Shown: positions 8,450-17,990 of the stretch, in pieces
How the letters are laid out: each line of letters begins with the position of its first letter
Numbering within the stretch: the stretch's first letter is position 1
Assembly: GCF_002879885.1 (NCBI RefSeq)
Contig: NZ_PNYA01000030.1
Location: forward strand, 1-64,000
Direction of reading: 5' to 3'
From: Trinickia dabaoshanensis
Lineage (GTDB): Bacteria; Pseudomonadota; Gammaproteobacteria; Burkholderiales; Burkholderiaceae
Length of the DNA stretch: 64,000 bases
Position numbers and translations under genes: made by a program
Notes under the pieces: model-generated
Told to the model about the DNA's origin: nothing
The model's database searches: none
What the model saw: only the letters and a program-made list of their open reading frames with translations

Positions 8450-8743
8450 TTAAGCTGGGTTCGGCGCGGTGTTGACTAGGTAGTTACCCTAGGTTTGCCC
8501 GTCATCCCCCCGCGCCGCGTCGATACGCTCAGGCAGGCGCTTCGCTGCCTGCCTCGGCCGTCGCGTTCCGCCCGGTCGGGAACGCGGGAGTGTCGGGCGG
8601 TACCGAGCACGGTTGATCCCACCGTGTGGGCCATCTCGTTGGCAGGATGGGATGTCCGCAAAGTGGACCCGTGGGGCTGCTGTGGCCCACCGCGGCCCGG
8701 TAGCCGTGATGTGACCTTGACCCGCCCGCTGGGGCGGGTTTTC
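8450..8743 (+). ncRNA. Candidate structured non-coding RNA
   Basis: Two terminators (8353-8376 and 8720-8743) bracket a stretch with no convincing protein. Within it I see consecutive stems: CAGGCAG/CTGCCTG (8530-8551), a perfect CGCGTTCC/GGAACGCG (8562-8586), CCATC/GATGG (8631-8650), GTCC/GGAC (8654-8668) and GTGGG/CCCAC (8671-8690), then the terminator. A weak promoter (TTGCGC at 8415, TAATAA at 8438, 17-base gap) could start it near 8450. A CTAGG...CCTAG dyad lies at 8476-8492. The RNA is inferred from structure only; the 5' end is approximate. Confidence 0.4.
8720..8743 (+). terminator. Rho-independent terminator of the candidate RNA
   Basis: ACCCGCCC-GCTG-GGGCGGGT followed by TTT: a perfect 8-bp stem with a tetraloop. 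No open reading frame ends just before it. Confidence 0.75.
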
Positions 8744-8833
8744 GATAATCGAGGCCGACTTGGTGGCACTGCCTGGTCCCGTGTACCGACCTGCTGCGAA
8801 GCCTGCCGACCTTATTGCAGAACTGGAGCCGTG

Positions 8834-9004
8834 ATGCTGACCCTCGCTGATGCCCTGCGCTTGGCCATCAACACCCTGCGCGATGCGGCGGAATCGCGCC
8901 GCATGCCGTCCGGTATCGCGCTCGATGACGCGACTGCGGCGCTGCACGCGGATGCGGCCAACCAGCTGGAACAGGAGCTCGATGGCCTGCGCGACTATGA
9001 GTAG
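8834..9004 (+). CDS. Small hypothetical protein (56 aa)
   Basis: The ATG at 8834 follows a CTGGAGCC ribosome binding site. The product is helical and Ala/Leu/Asp-rich (LADALRLAINTLRDAAES). The frame is open upstream to 8495, but that extension runs through the structured region and the terminator and has an unlikely Cys/Arg-rich composition. Function unknown. Confidence 0.5.
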   Translation: MLTLADALRLAINTLRDAAESRRMPSGIALDDATAALHADAANQLEQELDGLRDYE

Positions 9005-9082
9005 GGCGCCCGCCTGTCGCGGCGCGACTCGCGGGGCGGCTCTTGTGCGCTGCATCCGCGTTCGAGTGATGAGCATCTTCCG

Positions 9083-9355
9083 ATGACCGATCGCCGCTTT
9101 GCCGCGCCGTCGGCTGCGCTCTCGACCATTCGCGCACGCTACCGGTTCATCGAGGGCGACACCGTGTCGGTTCCCGTGCGGCCGTCGGGTGCATGGCTCG
9201 GGTGCGATCGATGGCGCCAACGCGCGTGTCATCCGCATACCAAGGCCGGCCTGCGCTGGCAGTTGGTCTCCGACACCGTGCTCGCCGCGCTCGCCGACGA
9301 CAGGTGGCTCACTGCGCAGCTTGAGGCGCCGCGCTACGTCGACGTGCCGGCCTGA
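9083..9355 (+). CDS. Small hypothetical protein (90 aa) upstream of the recombinase
   Basis: No family is recognised. The sequence has a basic N-terminus and a C-terminal half that looks like an ordered small domain (GLRWQLVSDTVLAALADDRWLTAQL). It ends 29 bases before the recombinase gene and is probably in the same transcript. Confidence 0.45.
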   Translation: MTDRRFAAPSAALSTIRARYRFIEGDTVSVPVRPSGAWLGCDRWRQRACHPHTKAGLRWQLVSDTVLAALADDRWLTAQLEAPRYVDVPA

Positions 9356-9384
9356 GGCGCGCCCCTTACTCACCGACCCACACC

Positions 9385-11205
9385 ATGGCCAATCAACCCC
9401 AGCAGCTCGAACTCCCGGCGCCGCGCACCTACAGCCGCACCGAATTCACGGCGCTGCGCGCGCGCGTCAAGGGGCTCTCGATCACAACGATTACCCGCGC
9501 CTACTTCGATGCTGAGACGACCGAGCCGCTCGGGGTCGAGCGGCTGCTGCGCACGATGCGCGATGACCTGGTTTCCCTTGCGCTGCGCGAAGGTTCGTCG
9601 GTGCTGGTGTCGCACCTACAGGCGTCGATCGCCAAGCACGCCGAGGTGCGCCTGACGCCCGTGACGCTGCAGCTCATCGAAGAAGCGGCCGGGCAGTGGG
9701 CCAGGGCGCGGCCGGCGCTCGACCATCCGCTGTCGCGGTGGTTTCGGCCGCTGGTGGCCGCGCGCCTTGCCGGCGAAGGAATCCGCACGATCGGCGACCT
9801 TATTGCGTTCATCAATCGCCGTGGCGGCAGCTGGTGGCGCTCGATCCCGCGCATCGGAGTCGGGCGCGCGCGCGTGCTGGTGGCCTGGCTGCGCCGCCAC
9901 GCGAGCTCGCTCGGCCAAACGGTCGAGCTCGAGGTCGAGCTCGCCGATCCGCTGGTCGCGCCGATGCCGATCGTCGTCACGCGAGGCGCGGAACAGTTGG
10001 CGCCGCTCGAGCGCTTGGCGGTACCGGCCGAATTGTCGGGTACGCGCGGCACGAACCGAGCGCCGGGGTTCGCGTACGTGCGCGCGGCGCACGACCTGGA
10101 CGCCGTGCGCGCCTATCTGCACCGCTACGACGAGCGGCCCGAGACGCAGCGCGCGTACAAGCGCGAGCTCGAGCGTTTGGTCCTGTGGTGCGTGGTGGAG
10201 CGCGGCGTCGCCCTCTCGTCGATGACGGTCGAGGACTGCGAAGCATACAAGGCGTTTTTGAAGCAGCCGGGCGAGCGTTTCACCGGCCCGCCGATGGCGC
10301 GCGCCAGTCGGCAATGGCGGCCGTTCGCACCGGGTGGTCTTTCGCCGGAGAGCCAACGCTATGCGGTGCGCGCGATCCGCGCCGCGTTCACCTGGCTCGT
10401 GCATGTGCGTTACCTCGCGGGCAACCCTTGGCAGGCGGTGACGGATCCGGCCACCGTCAAGCGCGCGCGCAAACTGCAAATCGAGCGCGCCCTCTCGCTG
10501 GATCTTTGGACGCGGCTACGTGTGACGCTCTTCGAGCGAGCCGCCACAACTGGCGCCAAGGGCGCACGCTGGCGTGCCGCTCGTGCGTTATTGCTCATCA
10601 TGGGCGATGGAGGGCTGCGCATTGCCGAGGCGGCCGCCGTCGCGCGCCCCGCGCTCGCTTGGCTGCCTGCAGACGACGAAGTGCCAGCAAGCTGGTTGCT
10701 AGAAGTCATCGGGAAGGGCATGAAGGAGCGCTTCGTTCCGGTCAGCGATGAATGCGTTGACGCGATCCGCGCGCACTGGCGCGATCGAGGCCAGGATTTC
10801 GACGCGGCCGATGCGGCGGGACCACTCGTGGCGCCGCTCGTCGTGCCGCCAACCCCGCGGGCCCGCGCTAAATTTCGCACCAAGGAGGGCGACGACTGGG
10901 TTTCCGCGAACGGTGGATACTCGGTGCGAGGTGCTCGCGGGCTCACTCAATGGGTCATCGATCAGTTGCTCGATGCGCTGCCCGAGCTTACGGAGGCGGA
11001 GCACCGCAAGCTGAAGCGCACCTCGCCGCACGCGTTTCGCCACACTGTCGCCACGCAAATGCTCGCGAGCGGCGCCGCGCTCGAAGTCGTGCAGCAAACC
11101 CTGGGGCACGCATCGCTCGGTACGACTTCGATCTACGTGTCGCCGGAACAGTCGCGCTTGCGTCGTGAGGCGGCCAAGTACCATGATCGGTTGAAGCGGC
11201 TCTAA
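9385..11205 (+). CDS. Tyrosine recombinase with DUF3701-type N-terminus
   Basis: The 606-residue protein is a site-specific recombinase. The C-terminal catalytic domain shows Arg412 (GDGGLRIAEA), His549/Arg552 (HAFRH), His575 (LGHASLG) and the nucleophile Tyr584 (TSIYVS). The SAM-like core-binding domain lies around residues 240-345. The first 200 residues match the long N-terminal domain (DUF3701-like) also present in the recombinase at 57.8 kb, to which this protein is clearly homologous. It may resolve plasmid multimers or cointegrates, or be the last part of an older element; its site was not identified. Confidence 0.9.
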   Translation: MANQPQQLELPAPRTYSRTEFTALRARVKGLSITTITRAYFDAETTEPLGVERLLRTMRDDLVSLALREGSSVLVSHLQASIAKHAEVRLTPVTLQLIEEAAGQWARARPALDHPLSRWFRPLVAARLAGEGIRTIGDLIAFINRRGGSWWRSIPRIGVGRARVLVAWLRRHASSLGQTVELEVELADPLVAPMPIVVTRGAEQLAPLERLAVPAELSGTRGTNRAPGFAYVRAAHDLDAVRAYLHRYDERPETQRAYKRELERLVLWCVVERGVALSSMTVEDCEAYKAFLKQPGERFTGPPMARASRQWRPFAPGGLSPESQRYAVRAIRAAFTWLVHVRYLAGNPWQAVTDPATVKRARKLQIERALSLDLWTRLRVTLFERAATTGAKGARWRAARALLLIMGDGGLRIAEAAAVARPALAWLPADDEVPASWLLEVIGKGMKERFVPVSDECVDAIRAHWRDRGQDFDAADAAGPLVAPLVVPPTPRARAKFRTKEGDDWVSANGGYSVRGARGLTQWVIDQLLDALPELTEAEHRKLKRTSPHAFRHTVATQMLASGAALEVVQQTLGHASLGTTSIYVSPEQSRLRREAAKYHDRLKRL

Positions 11206-11326
11206 ATCGCGAATTGCGGTCCGTTTTTCGCAGAGGTCGCCCGAGGTCCAGGAGTCCTACTATTCGAGAATGCGGCAGCACCGTCGAGCACGAAGCTTGA
11301 CATATTGCGGTCGAAAAGGAGGCTGC

Positions 11327-11662
11327 ATGAAACGATCGCTGGATGTGAGCGTGCATTGCGTGACCGTGATTCTGCGGAGATTCGACGAGCTATGGGGCGG
11401 TGCTGACCATCTGTCGGGTGAGCAGAGAATATTGCTCTGGGAATCGACGGGATACCGAGATTGGGTCATCGATTTGATCGATGACTGCGAAGCGAATTTG
11501 CCTTTGGACGAGGATACGCAACAAATCCCTTCCTGGGCTCTAAAACAGGCAATAGGCGGCTATACCCGCCATGCTCTTCTGACTTTGCGAATGGCTATAG
11601 TGCGCGTGCTCGACGTCGTTGGCCGACGAGACGCCGAGAGTTCGTGTCGTGCCGAAGGTTAA
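11327..11662 (+). CDS. Hypothetical protein (111 aa)
   Basis: The start at 11327 is chosen for its very strong ribosome binding site (AAAAGGAGG, 4 bases before the ATG). The product is helical with a hydrophobic heptad-like pattern (HCVTVILRRFDELWGG, then GYRDWVIDLIDDCEANL). No family is recognised. Confidence 0.5.
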   Translation: MKRSLDVSVHCVTVILRRFDELWGGADHLSGEQRILLWESTGYRDWVIDLIDDCEANLPLDEDTQQIPSWALKQAIGGYTRHALLTLRMAIVRVLDVVGRRDAESSCRAEG

Positions 11663-12226
11663 AGACACCGTTGCCAGCAAACTGACACGGCCTATCGGGC
11701 AGGAAAAGCCGCTTCGGCCCATCACCCGCGCGGGGCGCGCGTGCGCAGACTTGCAGGCAGATCGGCGCGTCAGCGACGAGTTGAATCGGCGGCCGTTGGC
11801 CGAGGTTTCACGTCCAAGTAACTTCGCGGCCGCACGTCGGCGCGAGATCGACTTTCTCAGCCCCTCAGCGAACGGATTGCGCCGGTTCTCAGGCTCGACC
11901 GTCTGTATAGTAGATAGTAGACCCGCCGCCTCTGTTTCATTGCAACACTCCTCGCTGCTATGCAGCCTCAAGTGTGTTGCATCGACGGGTTGAATCCGCA
12001 GCGTTCCGGTTACCCTAGCGTCTTGAGCAAGCGTGGCCGCTCTGCAAGCCAAGCGAGCGAATCACATCGCGCGCTAAGCGCGTGCCGAAGGGCGTGTAAC
12101 CGGCGAAGCGGGACCACTTGAGGTAACGCCTCGTGTCGTCGACAAAACGCCCTGCATGCCGCTGATTGCTAAGATACGAACAAACGAACATCAGTTGCGA
12201 CGAATCCGGGACCAGCGAGAGAGCCA
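11663..12226. other. Non-coding stretch before the restriction operon
   Basis: Open frames here have no protein-like features. At 11941-11981 there is a nested inverted repeat: outer arms TGCAACAC/GTGTTGCA and inner arms GCTGC/GCAGC around TAT, a possible cruciform. The hsdR promoter should lie near the right end. Confidence 0.4.
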
Positions 12227-14581
12227 GTGAATAAAAAATCGCTTTCAGAACGCGACATCTGCAGCAAGTTCATTTCCCCCGCGCTCATCAGCACGGGCTG
12301 GGATCTGGACACCCAGCTGCGCGAAGAAGTGGCGTTGACCAGCGGGCGCGTGGTGGTGCGCGGCAACAAGGCGAAGCGCGACGACAAGACCATCCGGCGC
12401 GCCGACTACGTGCTGTACTTCAAGCCCGGCATCCCGCTCGCGATCGTGGAAGCGAAGGACAACAATCACACGGTGCGCGACGGCATCCAGCAGGCGCTCG
12501 CCTATGCCGACATGCTCGACGTCCCGTTCGCCTTTTCGAGCAACGGCGACGGCTTCGTCTGGCACGACAAGACGCTGCAGGATGGCGTGCTCGAGCGCGA
12601 GCTCGCGATGGACCAGTTTCCGTCGCCGGCGGACCTATGGCAGCGCTACCTCGCGTGGAAGGGTATCGCCCCGTCGGCGGAGCCAGTCTATGCGCAGGAC
12701 TACTACCCCGGCAAGCCGGCGCGTTATTACCAGCTGAACGCGGTGAACCGCGCGATCGAGGCGGTCACGAAGGGCCAATCGCGGATCCTGCTGGTGATGG
12801 CGACGGGCACCGGCAAGACCTACACGGCGTTTCAGATCATCTGGCGGCTGTGGAAGGCGCGGGCGGCGAAGCGCATCCTGTTTCTCGCCGATCGCAACAT
12901 CCTGGTGGACCAGACCAAGACCAACGACTTCAAGCCGTTCGCCGGCGCGATGACCAAGATTGAAAATCGCGAGGTCGACAAATCCTACGAGATCTACCTG
13001 TCGCTGTATCAGGCGGTGACGGGCACGGAAGAGGCGCAGAACATTTACCGCCAGTTCAGCCGCGACTTCTTCGACCTCGTGGTGATCGACGAATGCCACC
13101 GCGGCAGTGCGGCCGAGGATTCAGCCTGGCGCGAGATCCTCGACTATTTCAGCTTGGCCACCCATCTCGGGCTGACCGCGACCCCGAAGGAAACCGCCGA
13201 GGTATCGAACATCACCTACTTCGGTGAGCCGATCTACACGTACTCGCTGCGGCAAGGCATCGAGGACGGCTTTCTCGCGCCGTACAAGGTGGTGCGGGTC
13301 GATCTCGACAAGGACCTGGGCTGGCGGCCCTCGGCCGGGATGGTCGACAGCCTGGGGCAGGTAGTCGAAGACCGGATCTACAACCAGTCCGACATGAATC
13401 GATCGCTGGTGCTGACGCGCCGCGACGAAGCTGTCGCGAAACGCATCACCGAATTCCTGCATGCGACCGACCGGATGGCGAAGACGATTGTGTTCTGCGA
13501 GGACATCGACCACGCGGCCCGGATGCGCCAGGCGCTGATCAACGCGAACCCCGATCTGGCCGGGGCCAACGCGAAGTACGTGATGCAGATTACGGGCGAC
13601 AACCTGGAAGGTAAGCTCGAGCTCGACAACTTCATCAATCCCCGCAAAGACTATCCAGTGATTGCCACCACATCACGCCTGATGACGACCGGCGTCGATG
13701 CGAAGACCTGCAAGCTCGTCGTACTCGATCGTACGATCCGGTCGATGACTGAGTTCAAGCAGATTATCGGCCGCGGCACGCGGATCGACGAGGAGTACGG
13801 CAAGCTGTGGTTTACCATTCTGGATTTCAAAAAAGCTACCGAACTGTTTGCTGACCCGGCCTTTGACGGCGATCCGGCCGTGGTGTTCGAACCCGAGCCT
13901 GACGAACCCGTCGTGCCACCGGAAGAGGCGGGGGATCTGATGGGCGTGTCCGCTGGCGGACTGGACGGCGAGGCGGGCGGCAGGCCAGTTGTTCTGGGTG
14001 GGTCTGACGCGCCCGGCACCACTCGAACCCGGTACGTGATTGACGAAGTGCCTGTGTATGTCGTCAACGAGCGGGTCCAGTATCTGGGGCCTGACGGCCG
14101 GCTGATCACCGAGTCGCTACGCGACTTCACGCGGATCCAGATCGGCAAACGCTTCGTGTCGCTCGACGCGTTCCTGCAGGCCTGGAACGAAGCCGACAGA
14201 AAACAGGCGATCGTCGCCGAGCTTGAAGATCAGGGCATCCTGTTCGACGAACTGGCGAAAGAGGCCGGCAAGGACCTCGACCCGTTCGACTTGGTTTGCC
14301 ATATCGCGTTTGGCCAGAAGCCGTTGACCCGGCGGGAACGTGCCGAGAACGTCAGGAAGCGCGACTATTTCGGCAAGTACGGCCACACCGCGCGGCAGGT
14401 GCTGCAGGCGCTGCTCGAGAAATATGCCGACGACGGCATTGAAAACCTTGAACGCCCCGAAGTACTGCGGCTCGCGCCGCTCGACCAGCTTGGTTCGCCG
14501 GTCGAACTGGTTCAGGCGTTCGGCGGCCGGGCCCAGTATCAGGCAGCGATCCGCGAGCTCGAACGCTCGCTCTATCAATAA
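12227..14581 (+). CDS. hsdR: Type I restriction enzyme, R (motor/nuclease) subunit
   Basis: This 784-residue protein cuts and translocates DNA as part of the HsdR2M2S complex. The N-terminal nuclease domain shows a PD-(D/E)xK core (PLAIVEAKDN near residue 70). The helicase has Walker A ATGTGKTYT near residue 195, the DECH box near 288, the ATPKETA motif III region and a QIIGRGTRID motif VI. The C-terminal region matches the EcoEI-type R subunit. The start is a GTG with a weak GAGAG site. The operon continues with hsdM 18 bases downstream. Confidence 0.95.
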   Translation: MNKKSLSERDICSKFISPALISTGWDLDTQLREEVALTSGRVVVRGNKAKRDDKTIRRADYVLYFKPGIPLAIVEAKDNNHTVRDGIQQALAYADMLDVPFAFSSNGDGFVWHDKTLQDGVLERELAMDQFPSPADLWQRYLAWKGIAPSAEPVYAQDYYPGKPARYYQLNAVNRAIEAVTKGQSRILLVMATGTGKTYTAFQIIWRLWKARAAKRILFLADRNILVDQTKTNDFKPFAGAMTKIENREVDKSYEIYLSLYQAVTGTEEAQNIYRQFSRDFFDLVVIDECHRGSAAEDSAWREILDYFSLATHLGLTATPKETAEVSNITYFGEPIYTYSLRQGIEDGFLAPYKVVRVDLDKDLGWRPSAGMVDSLGQVVEDRIYNQSDMNRSLVLTRRDEAVAKRITEFLHATDRMAKTIVFCEDIDHAARMRQALINANPDLAGANAKYVMQITGDNLEGKLELDNFINPRKDYPVIATTSRLMTTGVDAKTCKLVVLDRTIRSMTEFKQIIGRGTRIDEEYGKLWFTILDFKKATELFADPAFDGDPAVVFEPEPDEPVVPPEEAGDLMGVSAGGLDGEAGGRPVVLGGSDAPGTTRTRYVIDEVPVYVVNERVQYLGPDGRLITESLRDFTRIQIGKRFVSLDAFLQAWNEADRKQAIVAELEDQGILFDELAKEAGKDLDPFDLVCHIAFGQKPLTRRERAENVRKRDYFGKYGHTARQVLQALLEKYADDGIENLERPEVLRLAPLDQLGSPVELVQAFGGRAQYQAAIRELERSLYQ

Positions 14582-14599
14582 GGTTTCACCGGTTCACTC

Positions 14600-16069
14600 A
14601 TGACAATCAGCTCTACCTTTATCAAGTCCGTGCAGGACATCATGCGCCAGGACGCCGGCGTCGACGGCGACGCGCAGCGGATCTCGCAGCTGACCTGGCT
14701 GCTGTTCCTCAAGATTTTCGACGACCAGGAAACCGAGCTCGAACTGATGCGCGACGCCTACCGGTCGCCCCTGCCCGAGCGGCTGCGCTGGCGCAACTGG
14801 GCGGCCAATCCCGAGGGCATCACCGGCGATGAGCTGCTGACGTTCGTGAACACCGACCTGTTTCCGTCGTTCAAGGCGCTCAATGCGGACCCGCAGCGCA
14901 ATGCGCGCGGCTTGGTGGCCCGGGAGGTGTTCAGCGACGCGTACAACTACATGAAGTCCGGCCAGTTGCTGCGCCAGGTGATCAACCGGATCAACGAGAT
15001 CGACTTCAACAACCGCGCCGACCGCCACCTGTTCAACGACCTGTACGAGCGGATCCTCAAGGACCTGCAGAGCGCAGGCAACGCGGGCGAGTTCTATACT
15101 CCGCGAGCGGTCACGCAGTTCATGGTCGACCAGATCAACCCGCAGCTCGGCGAGCGCATCCTGGATCCGGCGTGCGGCACGGGTGGCTTTCTGGCCTGCG
15201 CGCTTGAGCATCTCAAAGCGCAGCGCCGGAGTGTCGACGACGACATCGTGGTGCAGAACGCGATCAACGGTGTTGAAAAGAAGCAGCTACCACACCTGCT
15301 GTGTGTCACCAACATGATGCTGCACGGCATTGAAGTGCCGTCGCTGATCCGCCACGACAACACCCTCGCGCGGCCGCTCGCTGACTATGGCACGCGCGAC
15401 ATGGTCGACGTGATCCTGACCAATCCGCCGTTCGGCGGCACTGAGGAACCAGGCATCGAGGGCAATTTTCCGGCGGACGTGCGCACCCGTGAAACGGCTG
15501 ACCTGTTCCTGGTCCTGATCATCGAACTGCTAAAGCACAACGGCCGCGCGGCCGTGGTGCTGCCCGATGGCACGCTGTTCGGTGAAGGCGTGAAAAGCCG
15601 CATCAAGGAAAAGCTCCTCACCGAGTGCAACCTGCACACGATCGTGCGGCTGCCGAATGGCGTCTTTGCGCCGTATACCGGCATCAAGACAAACCTGCTG
15701 TTCTTCACCAAGGGCATACCGACACGCGAGGTCTGGTACTACGAGCATCCGTATCCGGCCGGCTACAAGAGCTATTCCAAGACCAAGCCGGTCCGGATCG
15801 AAGAGTTTGCTGCCGAAAAGGCCTGGTGGGGCAACGAGGCCAATGGTTTTGTCGGCCGCGTCGAGAATGAATTCGCCTGGAAGGTCAGCATCGAAACCCT
15901 GAAGGCTAATGGCTTCAACCTCGACCAGAAAAATCCCCACCGCGGCGATGAGGTCAGCCATGATCCGGACGAACTGCTGGCCCAGTACCAGGAGTTGACG
16001 ACCCGGACTCAGGCGTTGCGCGATCAGCTGAAGGGTATTCTTGCGAATGCACTGCAGGAGCAAGCATGA
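14600..16069 (+). CDS. hsdM: Type I DNA methyltransferase, M subunit
   Basis: The 489-residue protein is an N6-adenine methyltransferase. It has the HsdM N-terminal helical domain (WLLFLKIFDDQE), the GEFYTPRAV motif, the SAM-binding DPACGTGGF motif near residue 193 and the catalytic NPPF near residue 274. With HsdS it protects the host recognition sites. Its stop overlaps the hsdS start (ATGA), showing coupled translation. Confidence 0.95.
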   Translation: MTISSTFIKSVQDIMRQDAGVDGDAQRISQLTWLLFLKIFDDQETELELMRDAYRSPLPERLRWRNWAANPEGITGDELLTFVNTDLFPSFKALNADPQRNARGLVAREVFSDAYNYMKSGQLLRQVINRINEIDFNNRADRHLFNDLYERILKDLQSAGNAGEFYTPRAVTQFMVDQINPQLGERILDPACGTGGFLACALEHLKAQRRSVDDDIVVQNAINGVEKKQLPHLLCVTNMMLHGIEVPSLIRHDNTLARPLADYGTRDMVDVILTNPPFGGTEEPGIEGNFPADVRTRETADLFLVLIIELLKHNGRAAVVLPDGTLFGEGVKSRIKEKLLTECNLHTIVRLPNGVFAPYTGIKTNLLFFTKGIPTREVWYYEHPYPAGYKSYSKTKPVRIEEFAAEKAWWGNEANGFVGRVENEFAWKVSIETLKANGFNLDQKNPHRGDEVSHDPDELLAQYQELTTRTQALRDQLKGILANALQEQA

Positions 16070-17820
16070 ATCTGAGAGATGGGTTCGAAATGCTGGCCAC
16101 CGCGCCTCACGGCATTACGCGTTTGCGTGAACTGATTCTGTCTCTTGCCGTTCAAGGTCGCTTGACCGATAGGAACGCGCTCGACGAACCGCCGAGCCGA
16201 CTAGTCGACCGAATTAATTCAGAACGTGATCTACTAGTTGAGGCTGGGCGTCTAAAGAGAGGGGGACTCCCTTCCCAAGTGTCCGATGAGGATAAACCCT
16301 TTAGCCTTCCCGATGGCTGGCAGTGGACTAGGCTTGGTTCATTGGCGCTGCAGATTACTGACGGCACTCATCACACACCGAAGTATCTGTCTGCGGGGGT
16401 GCCATTTATCTCGGTCAAAGACCTTGATGGACGCACTGTCAACTTTAACAATTGCAAGTTCATTTCCGAGGACGAACACGCGCTCATCAACCGCCGCTGC
16501 AACCCTGAACGGGGCGACGTGCTCATTTGCCGAATCGGCACTCTAGGACGACCCACGATTGTCGACACGGATATTTCGTTCAGCGTGTTCGTCAGTGTCG
16601 GCTTGATCAAACTTCCCAAAAGCGTCGACATTTCTACTTTTCTGCACTTGGCGTTGCGCAGTCCAGTACTGACGGACCAGTACGAACGGATCAAGGCAGG
16701 TGGTAGTCACACTGTGAAACTCAATCTTGGTGATATACCGCAGTTGCTGATTCCGCTGCCTCCCATTGAAGAACAGGCGCGCATCGTCGCCAAAGTCGAT
16801 GAACTGATGCGGCTGTGCGATGAACTCGAGACTCGTGGCCGGCTGGAGGCCGAGCAGCATGCGCAGCTGACGACCACGCTATTCGACGCACTGGCCGCGA
16901 GCGAGTCGTCGCACGCGCTCGCGGAAAACTGGACCCGCGTCGCCGCGCACTTCGATCTGCTGCTTGACCGGCCGGAGGCGGTCGACGCGCTTGAGCGAAT
17001 CATTATGCATCTGGCTGTGCGCGGCCTGCTCGTGCCACAAGACCCGACCGATGATGCGGTCGATTCGCTTTTGGAACAGGTTCGGACGCGAAAGGAAGAA
17101 CTGGTGGCTGAAGGAAAGGCCAAGCGTGAGAAGCCGATGCCCGCGATCGAGGAGCAGGAGACGCCGTTTGCACTGCCTGCAGGATGGAAGTGGATCCGTT
17201 TGGGTCAACTGTTGAGCAAGCTTGGTGCTGGAAGTACACCGCTTGGCGGCAAAGACGTTTACGTCGCCAGCGGGGTCAAATTTCTGCGTTCTCAGAATGT
17301 TTGGAACGAAGGACTTCATCTTGAGGGCGTTGCTTTTATCACCCCGGAAACGCATGCCCGCATGGCGGGCACTGTGGTGTTGCCGGACGACATACTATTC
17401 AACATTACTGGCGCTTCGATCGGCCGCTGCGCCGTCGTGCCTGGCGAGTTTGACGAAGCCAACGTTAGCCAACATGTCGCCATCGTTCGTCCACTTGTAA
17501 ACGACATCACATCATATTTGCATCTCGTTCTGATTTCACCGCACGTTCAACAAACAGTGATGGACGTGCAAGTGGGAGTGTCCCGCGAAGGCCTCAGCAT
17601 GAGTAAGCTTAGTCAATTCGTAATTCCGCTTCCACCGCTCGCAGAACAGTCGCGCATCGTTGCACGCGTCGAAGAGCTGCGCCGCCTATGCGCTGACCTG
17701 CGCGAACGCCTGACCGCACGCCAGAGATGCCAGGCGCGTTTTTCCGAGGCCCTGGTCGAACAAGCCACGTTGACCGTGCCATTGATGGAGGACACGGACG
17801 GCCTCGCAGCGGCCGCCTGA
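16066..17820 (+). CDS. hsdS: Type I specificity subunit
   Basis: The 584-residue protein has the classic two-repeat layout. Each target recognition domain ends in a conserved helix, seen at PLPPIEEQARIVAKVDEL (near residue 245) and PLPPLAEQSRIVARVEEL (near residue 525). The two domains set the split DNA recognition sequence of the complex. Nothing suggests truncation, so the R-M system looks complete. Confidence 0.94.
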   Translation: MNLRDGFEMLATAPHGITRLRELILSLAVQGRLTDRNALDEPPSRLVDRINSERDLLVEAGRLKRGGLPSQVSDEDKPFSLPDGWQWTRLGSLALQITDGTHHTPKYLSAGVPFISVKDLDGRTVNFNNCKFISEDEHALINRRCNPERGDVLICRIGTLGRPTIVDTDISFSVFVSVGLIKLPKSVDISTFLHLALRSPVLTDQYERIKAGGSHTVKLNLGDIPQLLIPLPPIEEQARIVAKVDELMRLCDELETRGRLEAEQHAQLTTTLFDALAASESSHALAENWTRVAAHFDLLLDRPEAVDALERIIMHLAVRGLLVPQDPTDDAVDSLLEQVRTRKEELVAEGKAKREKPMPAIEEQETPFALPAGWKWIRLGQLLSKLGAGSTPLGGKDVYVASGVKFLRSQNVWNEGLHLEGVAFITPETHARMAGTVVLPDDILFNITGASIGRCAVVPGEFDEANVSQHVAIVRPLVNDITSYLHLVLISPHVQQTVMDVQVGVSREGLSMSKLSQFVIPLPPLAEQSRIVARVEELRRLCADLRERLTARQRCQARFSEALVEQATLTVPLMEDTDGLAAAA

Positions 17821-17990
17821 GGAAAGGTCTGCGTCGGCCGGGACGCTGCATCGTCGGAGGTGGCGGGCACGGCCCCGTTGGCATCCGCCGGCCGTGGCCG
17901 GCCCGCTCCGGAGCAGTCCCAACAGCCATTGATAAAACAGGTTATCCCGGACACAAGGGACCTGCTGCGCAGCCAGAACAGGACAACAAG

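Noticed and set aside
8495-8833. N-terminal extension of the 56-residue protein at 8834
   Set aside because: It would translate through stems and a perfect terminator and is Cys/Arg/Pro-rich; the ATG at 8834 has a good ribosome site.
11540-12052. A 170-residue minus-strand frame before hsdR
   Set aside because: Arg/Ser/Thr-rich with no hydrophobic core or motif; left as non-coding.
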